Assembly: GCA_000727475.1 (NCBI GenBank)
Contig: KL647292.1
Span: 2,321,186 to 2,385,185, forward strand
DNA length: 64,000 nt
Source: Sarcocystis neurona
Taxonomy: Eukaryota > Apicomplexa > Conoidasida > Eucoccidiorida > Sarcocystidae
Direction: 5' to 3'
In this document: piece by piece, positions 48,905-61,700 of the stretch
Layout: the number at the start of each line of letters is the position of its first letter
How positions within the stretch are numbered: position 1 is the stretch's first letter
Program-made: the position numbers and the translations under genes
Notes under the pieces: generated by a model
Seen by the model: the letters and a program-made list of their open reading frames with translations, nothing else
Databases searched by the model: none
What the model was told of the DNA's origin: nothing

Positions 48905-51900
48905 CTGCACCCGCAGCACCAGCAGAAACAGCAGCAGAAGCTGCAGAAGAGGAAGAAGCGGCAGCGGCAGGGGATACCACAGCAGCAGGAGAAGCACGAG
49001 CAGAAGAACACGCAGCGGAAGAAGAAGCGGCAACGGCACGGGATGTCGCAGCAGGAGTAGATGCAGGAGTACAGAAAGAACCTGCAGCAGAAGAAGAAGT
49101 GGCAGCAGCAGGGCACGTCGCAGCAGCAGAAGGCACACATGCAGAGAGGCAGAAGGCGACGCAGGGAAGAACGGCAATGGAGAGCAATCGGCGAATGAAA
49201 AAGCAGCGGGGCAAGGCGAAAGGCGGGGGAGAGAGCAGCAGCTTCGTCAGAAGGAGGACGACGACATGTGTCGCTACTGCTGTCGCTCCTGCTGCTCCTT
49301 TGTTTCTCTGTGCTGCCTCTCCTGCTGCTGCTCCTGCGTTGGAGGTGGCGCTGATGCTGCTGCTCTGCTTTTTCTAAACGTCGTTGCATGCGCTGCTGTG
49401 CTGCGCCGCCCAAGTTCTAGCTGCTGCTGCTACTGCTGCCGCTGCCGTTATTGCGGCCACTGCTACTGATGCTGCGGCTGCTGCCTGTCTTGCTGCTCCC
49501 GATCATATGCTGCCCGTGCGGGCTTGGAAACTGGGTCGGTGCAGTTGCTGGTGCTGCGCGTCCGCGCATCTGCTGCTAAATTTGCCGCTGACGCTACAGC
49601 TGCAAATTCTGCTTGTGCTGCTGCTGCTCCTTCCGCTTTTCTACCTCCTGCTGCCCGCTGCTGCCTTTGCTGTTGGCGCAGCTGTGATTGCCACGCATAG
49701 GGGGGGGTTGCGTGCGCGACTTCTTCCCCTGCCTCTGCTGGCGGCTGCAGCCAGGAGGAACGGGTCCCCGTGTGTGTGGAGGAGGCGAGGCAAGTAGAAA
49801 AAAAGAGGTCGGCAGGGACAGGCCAGAAATCAGAAGCAGCGGCGGCAGCAGCAGAACTGTCGCCACGAGGAAGGAGCCGCGGGGCATCAGTCGTAGTGGC
49901 CCACCGGTAGCACAGCGGAGTGGCGGGACGAAACTCGCAGCACTGGCCGTAGCGGTAGCGCAGCGACAGGACGGCAGGACGCCGGCAGCCACACACGAGC
50001 CGGACCAAGGGTACTACCACCACACCAGCGCACCAGCAGCAGCGATGCATATATATATATATGTCAAGCACGTGAGTGAGCGAAGCAGCAGCAACAGTGC
50101 GGCAGCAGTCGAACAGCAGCAGCTGCAGAAGAACGTCTGGGCACTTGCTGCTGGTAGATTTGCGCGGTAGACACTCCCTCGGTGCAGCTGCTGACAAGTC
50201 GCGGAAGGCTGCAACCAGCGGCAGCAGCAGCAAGCGGCAGCAGCTACGAGACTTGCGCCGAATCAGAAACGGCACACGAGGAAGAAGAGGCTGAGAACAA
50301 TAGACAAGAGAAGAGAAAAGTGACGGGGCTGCGTGGAAGAGGACAGCGCAGAGAGGGCTCGGGAAAACGGAACACGACAGAGCAGAAGAGACACGGGAAG
50401 AAGAAGCAAAAAGGAGAAGACGGCGCACCGGAAGAACTCGAAGACGGAAGTGAGAAAACTAAAATATCGGGAGCAGAGTCGCAGCTAGCTGACCTGCTAC
50501 TGGCAGAGGAGGCCAGCGGCAGCCAGCCACCACTTGGTGAAGTGTGTCTGCGACGGTGTGTGTGTGTGTGTGCATGTGTGTGTCTGCATGCATGTCCTGC
50601 GGCAGCAGCAAGTCCAGCAGAAGAGAGCACAGCACCAGCCAACGCAGTAGAATACCAGCGGCAGTACAGCAGCAGCCGAAGAGCAGCAGCAGCGGGCAGT
50701 AGCCGAAGAGCAGCAGCGGGAGAGCAGCACCAGGAGAGCAGCAGCAGGAGAGCAAAGGCGGGAGGGTAGTGGAGGGCGGCAGAAGGGAAGCAGCAGGTGG
50801 AGTACAGCAGCAGAACAGCAGCAGCAGGAGAGCGGCAGCAGACGAGCGCCAGAATGAGTGCTGTTGTAGGAAACGGATACATCTCTACGAGAGCCACTAA
50901 ATTACACTGCAGCACGAGGATTCCTGCAGTTCTGCTGAAGCGAGACACAGTCATCAGCCGGCGCCTCAACAAGACGCCAGCGCCGTCGCAGGCGGTGACG
51001 ATAGTTTCCCGGGCGACAGCTTGCCGAGCAGACGCAGCAGGGAAAAGGCAGCAGTCCTGCAGTGACGCGGTAGCAGTAGCAGCAGCAGCAGGACTACTAG
51101 GAGCACCAGTGAGGCGACAGCAGCAGCAGCAGGGCGGGTAGCAGCACTTTGGTGTGGACCTCACGGTCTCAGTAGCAGCAGCAGGCGTAGTTGGACTCCC
51201 TACCTTGCTGAGGAAGGGCGCTCGCAGCAGCAGCAGCAGGACTAGCAGGACCAGCCGCGCACGGGTAGCGGACCCCCACCAGCGGAACGAGCGCCACCAC
51301 GAGCTAGCGCTGGCGTGCCACTAGAAGAGCACCCCGCACACACGAGCATGCAGGGAGGGAGCACGCGGCACTGCAGCACAAAAGTCGACACAAACGAAGA
51401 AAGAAATGTATACACGGCAACAAATCACGCCGAAAAATCACCAAGCAGCCCTCTCCACACACAGTCGCGTGGACGTGTCGCCAGCTGCAGAAAGGCCGCG
51501 CCAGGGCAATAGGCGAGCTGGCGCCGTGCCGCTTGCTGCTTGAGCAGCAGCAGGAGCAGCAGCGGCAAGCCAACCCCCAGCCCCCCACAGCCAACCCTTC
51601 CTTTCCTCAGCCGCTACACCAGATCAGCTGCTTTTCCCCCTGCAGCAAATTCACGTGCGAATATATTCCTACACATCTGCATGTGTTACTCTGCACCTAT
51701 ACATGAGTATACATGGACACACACATATCTATATATCTGCCTCTCTCTCTACATATATGCGTGTATATATGTCCTAAAGGGTTTTTTCAACCATCGATTC
51801 AAAACAAGCCGGTCTGCATGCTTCGGTTTTCGTCCTTTATCACCACGTTGGACTTTCTCGGGTGTCCTCCCGCTGCTTCTGCACTTTCCGCGGCCGTCTT

Positions 51901-52442
51901 GGTCGTGTGCGTCTGTGCGATATGACTGGCCGGAGAGATAGAGAAGCAGCCCCGCCGTCGGGAGACGCCTCACATTCGTGGGGGTCTTCTTTTTCGTTTT
52001 TCGTCGACACGTTTGCTGTTGACGGCCTCTACTCGTACACAGCCCAGCCGTTGCTCTATTCATTTTTATTGCCGTGGCGCTGCAACTTGTGTCCCCCCTC
52101 TCGTTGAAGACATCCGAGCTTCTCTGCTGCTCACACTTCTACGTGGCTGACTGCTTCTCCCTTCCGCTCGCACCTGCTGGTGCTGCGATTTGTCTCTGCT
52201 GCTGGCTGGCCACAACAAGGAAAGCGTGCGTGGACTGCGTCTAGTCTTTCTTCGCTACCCTCCGCCTGCCTGCTGCTGACGCGCTGCTGCTCAACGCACG
52301 ATTTGCAGCGGCTTGCTCTGGGCTGTTGCTCCTACTGGTGCTTCCTGCTGCTGCTGCTGCTCTTCTGGTGCCGGTGTTCACCGGCTGTCATTCAGTATGC
52401 TGCAGCACCGCAGACCCGACAAGCACCCAAGCCGCTACCGGC
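48905..52442. other. Repeat-rich divergent intergenic region between AP5Z1 and Ku70
   Basis: CAG/CTG tracts throughout. A plus-strand frame at 50854-51141 (MSAVVGNGYISTRATKL onward) and its minus-strand counterpart look somewhat protein-like. An upstream AP5Z1 or Ku70 exon could be hidden here. I found no supported coding exon and no recognisable promoter. Confidence 0.4.
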
Positions 52443-52703
52443 ATGCGCTCACCCCACGAACACGCGGCTGCAGCACCTGCTGCTGCTGCTGCTGACGGTG
52501 ATGCTGCTGCGGGTGGCCCTGCTGCTGCAAGACTTTTTCGTGCGCCCGCTTGGAGCTTCGACACAGATGAGGTGGAAGATGCTGACGAGGAACTTTTCCC
52601 CGAATTCTTTTCCCCTGGTCAGAAACCACAGTGCCAGCAGCAGCCCAGTAACAGCACCACGCGAGCAGCAGCAGCAGCAGCAGATGAGCAGCAGCAGGAG
52701 CAG
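52443..52703 (+). CDS. KU70: Tentative Ku70 first exon
   Basis: ATG at 52443 opens an Ala-rich stretch, then AWSFDTDEVEDADEELFPEF, an acidic segment like the acidic N-terminus of Ku70, then Gln/Ala repeats. Donor GAGCAG/GTGAGC at 52703, phase 0. The next recognised exon needs phase 1, so another small exon would be required; LQQQQGGFRPTELEMP from 52874 is a candidate. It could also belong to a separate gene. Confidence 0.35.
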
Positions 52704-55700
52704 GTGAGCAGCGGCAGCAGCAGACGAGCAGCAGCAGGCGGGCAGCCGCAGCAGGCCGGCAGGAGCAGCAGCTGAAGAGGAAACAGCAACAGCAGTGTAA
52801 CTACTGCGAGAATAACAGCAGCAGCAACCCTAGGAGAATGCTGTAGTGGTTGCAGGGGAAGCAGCAGACGCAGCTGCAACAGCAGCAGGGTGGGTTCAGG
52901 CCCACAGAGCTGGAGATGCCGCAACAACAGCAGTACCAGGGGGTCATCAGCAGTCTTAGCAGTGTAGCGCGAAAGCGGCAGGAGCAGCACGGCCGTCCGA
53001 AACACCAGCGGCCGCGGTAGACAACAGCAGCAGCAGCAGCGGCAAAAGCAGTGGCAGCAGCAGCAGCAGCACATCCCATAGCAGCCGCAGACTCAGCAGC
53101 AGCAGGAGAGTGTGCGGGACCGCTTGGAGAGCAAACGGTAGCAGGGGTACAGGCACCAGCAGCAAACGCAGCCGGCTCTTCAATGGAGCAGAGGGCCGCA
53201 GGAATAGCAGCAGCAGCGGTGCCAAGGAAACCAGCAACAGCAGCAGCAGGACCGCAGAAACAGCAGCCCACCAGGGAGAAGAAGAAGCAGACGCAGCGTT
53301 GACGGCAGACTCAGGAACAGCAGCAAAGGCCCCAGGCAGGGGACGGGCGCTGGCAGTCTGGTGACACCGTCACAAATAATACAACAGCAGCAGCTACAGT
53401 GACTGCAGCAGCGTGAACGGGAACAGACAGAGTCACAGCAGCAGCAGCAGACTAAGCAACAGCAGACGGCACAACCGTAGCCGCAATCTAAGCAGCAGCA
53501 GCAGCTTGAAGAGCAGCAGCGCACCGCGCAGCAGCAGACGAAGCAGTAGCAGACTGAGCAGCAGCACACCTCGCGTAACACCCGCAGCAGAATAAGCGGC
53601 AGCAGACTAAGCAGCAGCACAGCGCGTAGCAGCCGCAGCACAGCGCGTAGCAGCCGCAGCACAGCGCGTAGCAGCCGCAGCACAGCGCGTAGCAGCCGCA
53701 GCACAGCGCGTAGCAGCAGCAGCACAGCGCGTAGCAGCCGCAGCACAGCGCGTAGCAGCCGCAGCACAACGCATCGCAGCCGCAGCAGTCGCGGTAGACT
53801 TAGTAGCGGCAGCATCCGACTGACAAGGAGCAATGATGCAGCAGGAGCAACAGGGGGTTGAGGAGCCGGAGCACCAGCAGCAGTAGTTGGTTGACAAAGA
53901 GATGCGGGGGGACTGAGCCGCAGCAGCAGCATAACAGCAGACAGGAGCGCGGTCTGCAACAGGCGAAGCCTATCACGTGCATCTGCGATACAAGCAGCAG
54001 CCACTGCACTTCAGCAGCAGCAGCGACAGCTCCTGAGGGCCACTCCAGCAGCCGCACCCCCTAGCAGCAGCAGCAGGAGCCCGTAGCAACGGCAGCAGCA
54101 GGCTCCTAGAGCCACTCCAGCAGCAGCAGTGGCCTCTAACAGCGGCAGCAGCCCCGCATCTCCCGGGAGCAACAGCAGCAACAGCCGCAGCACAGGGCAG
54201 CCCACAAGAGCCCCTCTCCCCCCCGTACAATCCCGGCGCGTTCACTTCTGCAGCCCGCCCTACTCCTCCTCCGTTCTCCTGCTGCCATACATGAAATCTC
54301 ACTTGCCTCGCTTCGCCTGCATCCGTCGGTGGCTCTGCGCGTTGCTGTTCAGCAGCTGGGTGTCTTCTCCCATATAAACATATATGTACTCGTCTTCCCT
54401 TCTTCTCTATACCCCGTGCGCCTCTCCTTCTCTACCTCTATTCTCTTGCACACCTGCAGCTACATATATCTAGCAGAACATACACATATGTACAGATCCA
54501 GATACGTACATATATATCTCTATACACGTGTTCCATATGTGGACATCAATTCTGTTGAGACGGGGGGGGGGGCTGCTTTTACGTACCCTTGCATGCATGT
54601 CTGTTGTACGGGCCCCGTCTATTCCGTGGGGGTCGCTCTTCTTCTCCGCCCTTTCTTCCCCGGCTTGTCGCACACCTACTACTACTTCTACGCGTACCCC
54701 CCCCTCCAGTATTGCTACGGCTCGTCTAGGGATGTACCGTCTACGCTGGGACTACGGCTTCGACGACGAACGCCATTTTGCTGCTATTCCTTCTCCTACT
54801 ACTAGTAGCGCTCCGCTTCTTCTTGATCGGATTGCTCCTACTCGTACTAGTCGTACCCCTCCGACTGCTGCTCTGGTCGTATGTAGTACTCCAAAGGACA
54901 TGCACCACTCTTATAATAGTGGTAGTGTTCTAGTACATACGACCACCACTAGTGCTACTACTACCGCTCCTACTACTAATGCTCCTGCTGCGGCGACGAC
55001 TACTATTACTACCACCCGTATACTGCTACTATACGAGTATACCACTACAGCGAAGTACTGCTATCCCTACAGGAGGGCACCACTGTAGACTACTGCCACG
55101 AATACTACTACTAGTACTACTACTAATACTACCACTACTACTGCTACTACTGGTGCTACTACTACTACTACTAGTACCAGTACTACTACTACTACTAGTA
55201 CCTGTACTACTACTACTAGTACCAGTACTACTACTACTACTAGTACCTGTACTACTAGTACTAGTACTGGAACTACTACTGCTACTAGTACTATTACTAC
55301 TACTACTACTCCTGCTACACCCACTACTCTCAAGTACTATTAATATTCGTGGTTTACGATTACTACTGAGGTTACTGCGAATACTGCTGCTATTCGTGTG
55401 GCCTCTCCGAGGTCTCGTCGAAGTGTGCTGCTGCTTCTACAGAGCAACCGACTGTTGGTCCGAGTAGTAGGAAGCAGTGGGGTACTGCGTCTTCCGTTGA
55501 CTGTGTGGCGTATCTGCAGCACTCCATTCCTCTGCAGATGGCGAAGTGGCAGCAGCTGGCGGAAGAACGCGAAGAGGAGGAGGAGAAGCAGCAGGAGCGG
55601 CAGGTGAAGCGCCTGGGGCCGCAGCAGAGGAAGAGGAGGACGGAGACGAAGAAGAAGACGCGGAAGGCCGGGACGCTGCCGCGCCGCTGCTGTTCGGCAT

Positions 55701-58700
55701 CAAAGGAGAGGCAATTCTCTGGGTCATCGACTGTTGCGGCGGGGGTGTGGATATTTTCTCTCCTGCTGCTGCAGGCGTTGCTGGGGCTGCGGCGTTGCAT
55801 GCGGCTGCGGCAGAAGAAAAGGCAGCTGCTGCCCGTGCTGCAGGAGAACGAGAAAATGCGCGTGAACCCCCCTTCACAACTCTCTACCACAGGAGGGGGA
55901 GCAGCAGCAGCAGCAAGCACACGCCTCCGGTGGCTGCTTCGAGAACGTTATGGCAGGTAGTTCTTCCGTTATTTGTTGTCTTTCCCGCCGCAGGAGACCT
56001 CGCTGAAGTACTGCTGCACTGCGTCGTCCTCCTGCAGCCACCCCTGCTATTGCTGCTGCTGGCTGTCTGCTCGGTTGTTCGCCTCTGGTATCGTTGCACA
56101 CTGCTTCTGATACCTGCGTTGTCTGTTACGGTTTCTGGCGCGTCTTCGGCTGCTGACATTGCTGCTCTGCTGCTGAGACTGCTGCGCTGCTGCTGAGACT
56201 GCTGCTCTGCTGCCGGGACTGCTGCTCTGCTGCCGGATAGCTGCTCTGCTGCCGGGATAGCTGCTCTGCTAGTGAAACTGCTGTTCTGCTGACACTACTG
56301 CTGCTCCGCCGCTGGCGTCGTGACTGTTCCGCTGGTGCGGCGTCTCCTCTCCTGCTTCTCTGTGGCTGCTTCTACTTCTTATCTGCTGCGTGCCGGCTGC
56401 TTTTTGTACGTCGCTGCTACTGCTACTGCTTCTCTGCGCCTACAACGGTGCAGTGCTGCTGCTGCTTCGTTTGTGCCGGCTGTCTCTCCTGCCGCACTCC
56501 TGCTGTGACTGTCCCTGCGACCGCCGCTGTTGTTCACGTCGGCGGAGCTTCTACTGGCGTTGCACTTGCCACGCGCAGCCAGCTGCTGTTGGTCGACTGC
56601 ACCGGCATTGCCCCACACCTGTATTGCTGCAGCTGCTGCTGCGCGTCCTGGTGGCGTGGTGTGGCCTTCTCCCTTTAGTTCCTCCTCTGCATTTCTGCTT
56701 CTGCTTCGCCAGTGTTGCTGCTGCAGCGCTGACTGCTGGGAGAATCCGTTCTCGTCGAACGCGCCTTCTCCTTCTGCTGCTGGTCCTGCTGCCGGCCTTG
56801 CTCTCTGCTGCTCGCCTGCTGTGCTGCTCTTGCTGCTGCTGCGCTAACCGAACGAACGCCCACATGTCCCTACATAATCTTGTTGCTACAGGGAGTATAG
56901 TGCTATATATATATATATATAGAAAGTGCTGCAGCTCTGGTAACATGCTCTTCTCACCTTTAGCCGGAAACACTCCAACACCTGCTGTACTGACACGTGC
57001 AAGCCGGCGACTTCTTCCCCGTCCTCTTCTCCTCCCATCCTCCTCTTCTTGTTCTTAATTCATTTGCCCCACCTGTACGCTTCACCTGTCGTGCATGTTC
57101 TGTACACTTGTCTATCCCTAAAGACCAGTATATATATATATATGTACGTATATATGTATGAATAAAGCCTTCCGTGTGTGTGTATATATACGTATATACG
57201 TCTCTGTATTCATACTTATATATGTACCTGTGTACGTTTCCATAAAGGTTTACTTCCTTGTATATATACATGTGGATATCCGCAAAGATTTACACATGTG
57301 TGTATGTAGTTATGCGTATATATGTGTCCCGAGAGGCTTACACATATGTATATGTATATTATATATGTATATATATATATACGTATCTGTTTAAAGACCT
57401 GTGTGTATATATATATATATAAATATATATGTATCTACATATGTGTACATATATAGATATACATAGTTGTAATAAGATTCCCTTATATATATATATATAT
57501 ATTCGATGTATAGAGTTCTAGTTGTGCTGCGGGTGCGTGTTTGTTGCTGTGTGCGTAGGAGCTGCTGCTTGCGTGCGTTTCCTTTCTGCGGCGTAAGTTG
57601 ACGAGCAGCACTGGGCGGACGCCATTGCTGTTCGGTCTGCTGCTGGCGGGCACTCCGGTGTCTCGAAACGCGCTTCATTTTCCCCACCTCTTCTCGGTGC
57701 CGCTGTCTGGTGGTGCTGCTGCTGATGCTGCTGCTGAGTATGACACTTCTGCTGCATCTGCTCTGGCGGAAGTGGACGTGAAGATGCTACACCGGCTGCA
57801 GGCGCTCGCCCGCCTCCGCACTCGCCACGCGGTCTACGACGCTCTGTTTGGTGCCGCAGCAGCAGCAGCAGAAGAGAAGGAGAACGCGAGCCAAGCGGCC
57901 GAAACGTCAGCGGCAGGAAGAGGAAGAGGGGCACCAGGGCCGCCGGCACGTGAAGCGGCAGCGAGGAATCCCTCTCTCCGCGCCCAGCTTTCCGGTAAGT
58001 AATCACCGGCGCGCTGTGCTACAGCGACGCAGCCACAGGGGGAAAAAAGCGCTTCCGTGAGCGGTACAATCCGCAGCAGCACGTCTTTCAGCGGCAGCAA
58101 CAAGTGCGGCTGCACCAACTGTGGCAGCAGCAACTGTGGCAATCGCGGCAGCAGCAACTGCGGCTGCAGCAACTGCGGCTGCAGCAACTGCGGCAGTCAC
58201 GGCAGCAGCAACTGCGACAATCACGGCAGCGGCAACTGCGGCAATCACGACAGCAGCAACTGCGGTAATCACGGCCGCAGCAGGTGCTGCAGCAAACGTG
58301 ACAGCAGCAGCAGCAGAAACAGTCGCTGCGGCTGCACCGGGGCATGTAGCCGCAGCAGCAACAGCGCATTTTAAACGCCACCGGTGCACTATTTCGACTG
58401 ATATACAAGCAATAGCTATTTCCGGTGTGACATCGGCACTGGCACGGTCAAGGCGAGGCCCCACGTGCGTCCCTACGTAGTATTTTTATTATGGTTGCTC
58501 TCCGCTTTCTGGCAGCTTCACCGATACTTTGATGTTGCGGCGCTGTGCCGTTTTGCAGGGAAGATAACGCCAGACGTTCGTGCTGCTGAGCTGTTGTCCA
58601 CGCACTACTCTGTGCGTGTGCCCCGGGCGCTGCTGTTACCTCGGAGTCTACCCGCCCCGCATTCTGCTCCTGTTGCTGGTCCCGGCTGTCCGCATTATCC

Positions 58701-61700
58701 GTTGCTGCTGCCGACATTGTTGCTGCAGCGTCTCTGCGGTGGTATTGCTGCTGCTGCTGTTGCTGCTCCTCGTTCATGCTGCTGCAGCTACCGAGGACAA
58801 TCATCCCACTGCTGGCTGTGCGCTGGCATCAACCGCTGCTGCTGTCAGCGGTGGCTGGTTGCTGCTTTCTTTTTTCTGCGTCTGCGCCTAACCGGCGGTG
58901 GAGGGGGGTGCTGGACCTCTTTTTGTTTTGATGAAATCCGCAGCAGCTGCTGCAGACTCCTCCAAGAAGCTCCTGCAGCACCTGTGTATCTGAGATAGCA
59001 GTGTGCTTATCTATATCTATCTCTCTCTCTATATATATATGTATATGTATATTTACATGGGCGTATTTCTGTGTGTGGACGTGTATGTGGACGTGCAGAT
59101 ATGCTGTGGCTAAGCAGTCACCTGTTTAGCGCAGCGGCAGCACCACGGCGGCGGAGCACGAGCAGCAGGCGCCCGCAGCAGGTCCTGCAGCAGCGGCTGT
59201 TGCTGCTGACAGCCGACGACGCTCCTTGTTCGGGACCGGGAGTCGGAAGAGATGCAGAAGAAGCTGCAGTGCAGCGCCTCAGAGATCTTCAGGAAGAAGG
59301 CGTGGATTTCCTCCTTGTTCCTCTTGAAAATGATGGTCAGCCCCGTAAACGCCACGCGCTGAAACGCACCCGCGCGTTCAGGTGTAGATATACTTGAAGA
59401 ACCTCGAGCGTATGACTGTTGGCAGCTCTTTCAGATGCGGCCGGGGTATTATAGCCCAGTACTCGCGCGCAGAAGTGGGTACGTACACACGCAACAGCTA
59501 GGTGGATGCAACGACCCGGTGCTGCTGCACGGTAGGCCTCGAAGTTGGTCTGGATTTCAGGTGTACGTACACCGGATTCACCGGCCTCATACAATGCCAT
59601 CAGGTGAACGTACACCACAGACGGCGGGGGAAAGGTGTTCGTCTTAACGGAGTATACGCTTGTAGCGGGGAACTTGGAACTGGTTGTACTGTGTACGCAT
59701 GTAGGACCTACGCGTAGGTGCACCGCAGAAAACCGGTGTATGTACATCGGAAGGCGGCTGGCTGTTGGGTGTTTGTACACGGCTGGGGTGGTACGCCTGC
59801 GCACCGCAGGGAGCTGTGTGTTCATACCCTACAGAAGCAGCTGATGCTCCAGAGTGTACGTACACACGACACGAAGCTGTATGTACACCTCAGACAGACC
59901 GTGAGAATGAAGAGCAACAGCTTTTCTTCCCTCTACCGGGCGCTACTCTCCTCTCGTGTAGACGTTTATTTACAAGGTTTATATTTACGTAGCAGTAGCA
60001 GCAGGACGCTTGACACGCAGCAGCAACAATATCTGCACTCATATGTATATATTTATATATATATATAGTACACTATTAGCAACAGCAGCAGAAGCGCAGT
60101 CAGCTGTGCTGAGAGGTGGACACTTTGAAAACTATATTTCTATTTGTAACACATATATGTGTATATATATGTATATATAAATGCAAGATTGAGGACAGAG
60201 GTGCTCGCACACAGGGACACACGTGCTTTATGTTTATACACGTCTAAATAGATTTCTCCCCCTGTATATGCATATGTTTACGCACGTAGATGCACACGTG
60301 TATGTGTATATGATCGTATGGGTCATGAAGTGGCATAATGCGCACAGCTAAATGTCGATTCACGTACGAGGAAAGTAGATATGGCAGGTGGCGTCTGCGG
60401 CAGTTTGGTTTCTGGCTGCTGCTACTGTCGCTGCTACGTGCAGTCGTAGCGCACGACGGTGTCATTGCTGCTGACGATTGTGCGGGTAGCTCTGTCCCGC
60501 TGTGTTGTTCGCGCTGCTGCTGTGGGGTTACTACTGCTGGTGTTGCCGCTGTTGCTGCTGCTCTTGTTCCTGCTGCAACTGTTGCTACTGCTGCTGCTGC
60601 TGCCGCTGTTGCTGTTGCTACTGCTGTTGGTGTTGCTGCCGTTGCTGTTGCTGCTGCTGTTGCTGCTGTTGCCTCTGCACCGCTCTGCTTGACAATTTGT
60701 CAGAGTTGCTGCTGTTGTTGCTTGTGTGTATGAAGTAGGCATGTGTTGTCTCGTGCCAGCGTAGTCCTGCTGCAACAGCTACCGCTAAGGGCGGTGGTGT
60801 CGTTTCGTCGCGGATTATATAGCGGATGCTGCAGAGTCGCCGCTCCCTCCGCTAGTCCTGATGGGGCTGCTGCGACTACTGCCGTTGATTTCCCTCTGCT
60901 GCGGCAGACGCTGCTGCTGCTACACTGCTGCCAATAAACCTGCTGCTGCTGGTGGTCAATATCTGCGACGGCTGCGCCTGCCGTCGAGAGAGCTGCGTCT
61001 GCTGCTGCTCCCGCTTCCTTTCTACTCAGAGAAGCCGTTTGTTATGGAGAAGTTCTGGAGTGACGCGCTAATGCTAGAAGACGACGAGGAAGAAGAAGAA
61101 GGCAGCAGAGGCGCAGCCTACAAGCGACACGTGCGGCTCCGTATGGATGAAATTCACGAGAATATCAGGTGGGTGATGGTGTGGGACCAGTTTCGCGCAC
61201 CCGCTGCAGCAGACGGGAAGCCAAGGGGAGGCATTAGAAGCAGGACATCAGAAAAATGTGCCAAAAGGAAGAAAGAGAATAAGCGCAAAGCAGCGACATC
61301 AACATAGAAGCGGCAACACAGCAGCAGGAGCAGCAACGAAGAGATAAAAAGAAGAGAAGGAGATATGGCAGACAAGGAAGAAGCAGATGCATACAACGAA
61401 GAAGCGAAAGTGACTCAGCCTGAGGAGGAGGAGAAGCAGCAGCAGCAGAGGCAGCAGCAGCAGAGGCAGCAGCAGCAGACGTAGCAGCAGCAGAGGCAGC
61501 GGCAGCAGACGCAGCAGTAGCAGGAGACGCAATGGTAGGTATCCACGTGATACCACATCAGAGGGAGCGTTAGGCGAAGAAGAAGAACAGAGTGAAAAGA
61601 AGAAGAAGGTGAAGGCGGAGAAGAAACAGCAGAGGGTGACACAGAGAAAGCAGCAGAGGTAATAGCAGGAGCAGAAGCATTTCCCGCTGGGCGGCGGCAG

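Noticed and set aside
53604..53790. CRISPR-like array
   Set aside because: Direct head-to-tail repeats with no unique spacers, in a eukaryotic context.
53180..54004. 274-codon minus-strand repeat protein with LLRAVLR units
   Set aside because: Entirely explained by the 21-bp minisatellite and CAG tracts; open in several frames.
58559..58998. Plus-strand exon after TTTTGCAG reading KITPDVRAAELLSTHY
   Set aside because: It joins in phase to the preceding Ku70 exon, but the preceding exon also joins in phase directly to the 59135 exon, no good donor was found for it, and human Ku70 has no room for it. Kept only as a possible alternative exon.
59131..59365. Minus-strand exon with good acceptor and donor
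   Set aside because: The plus-strand frame over the same bases matches Ku70 and joins in phase to neighbours on both sides; the minus frame matches nothing I know and has no partner exon.
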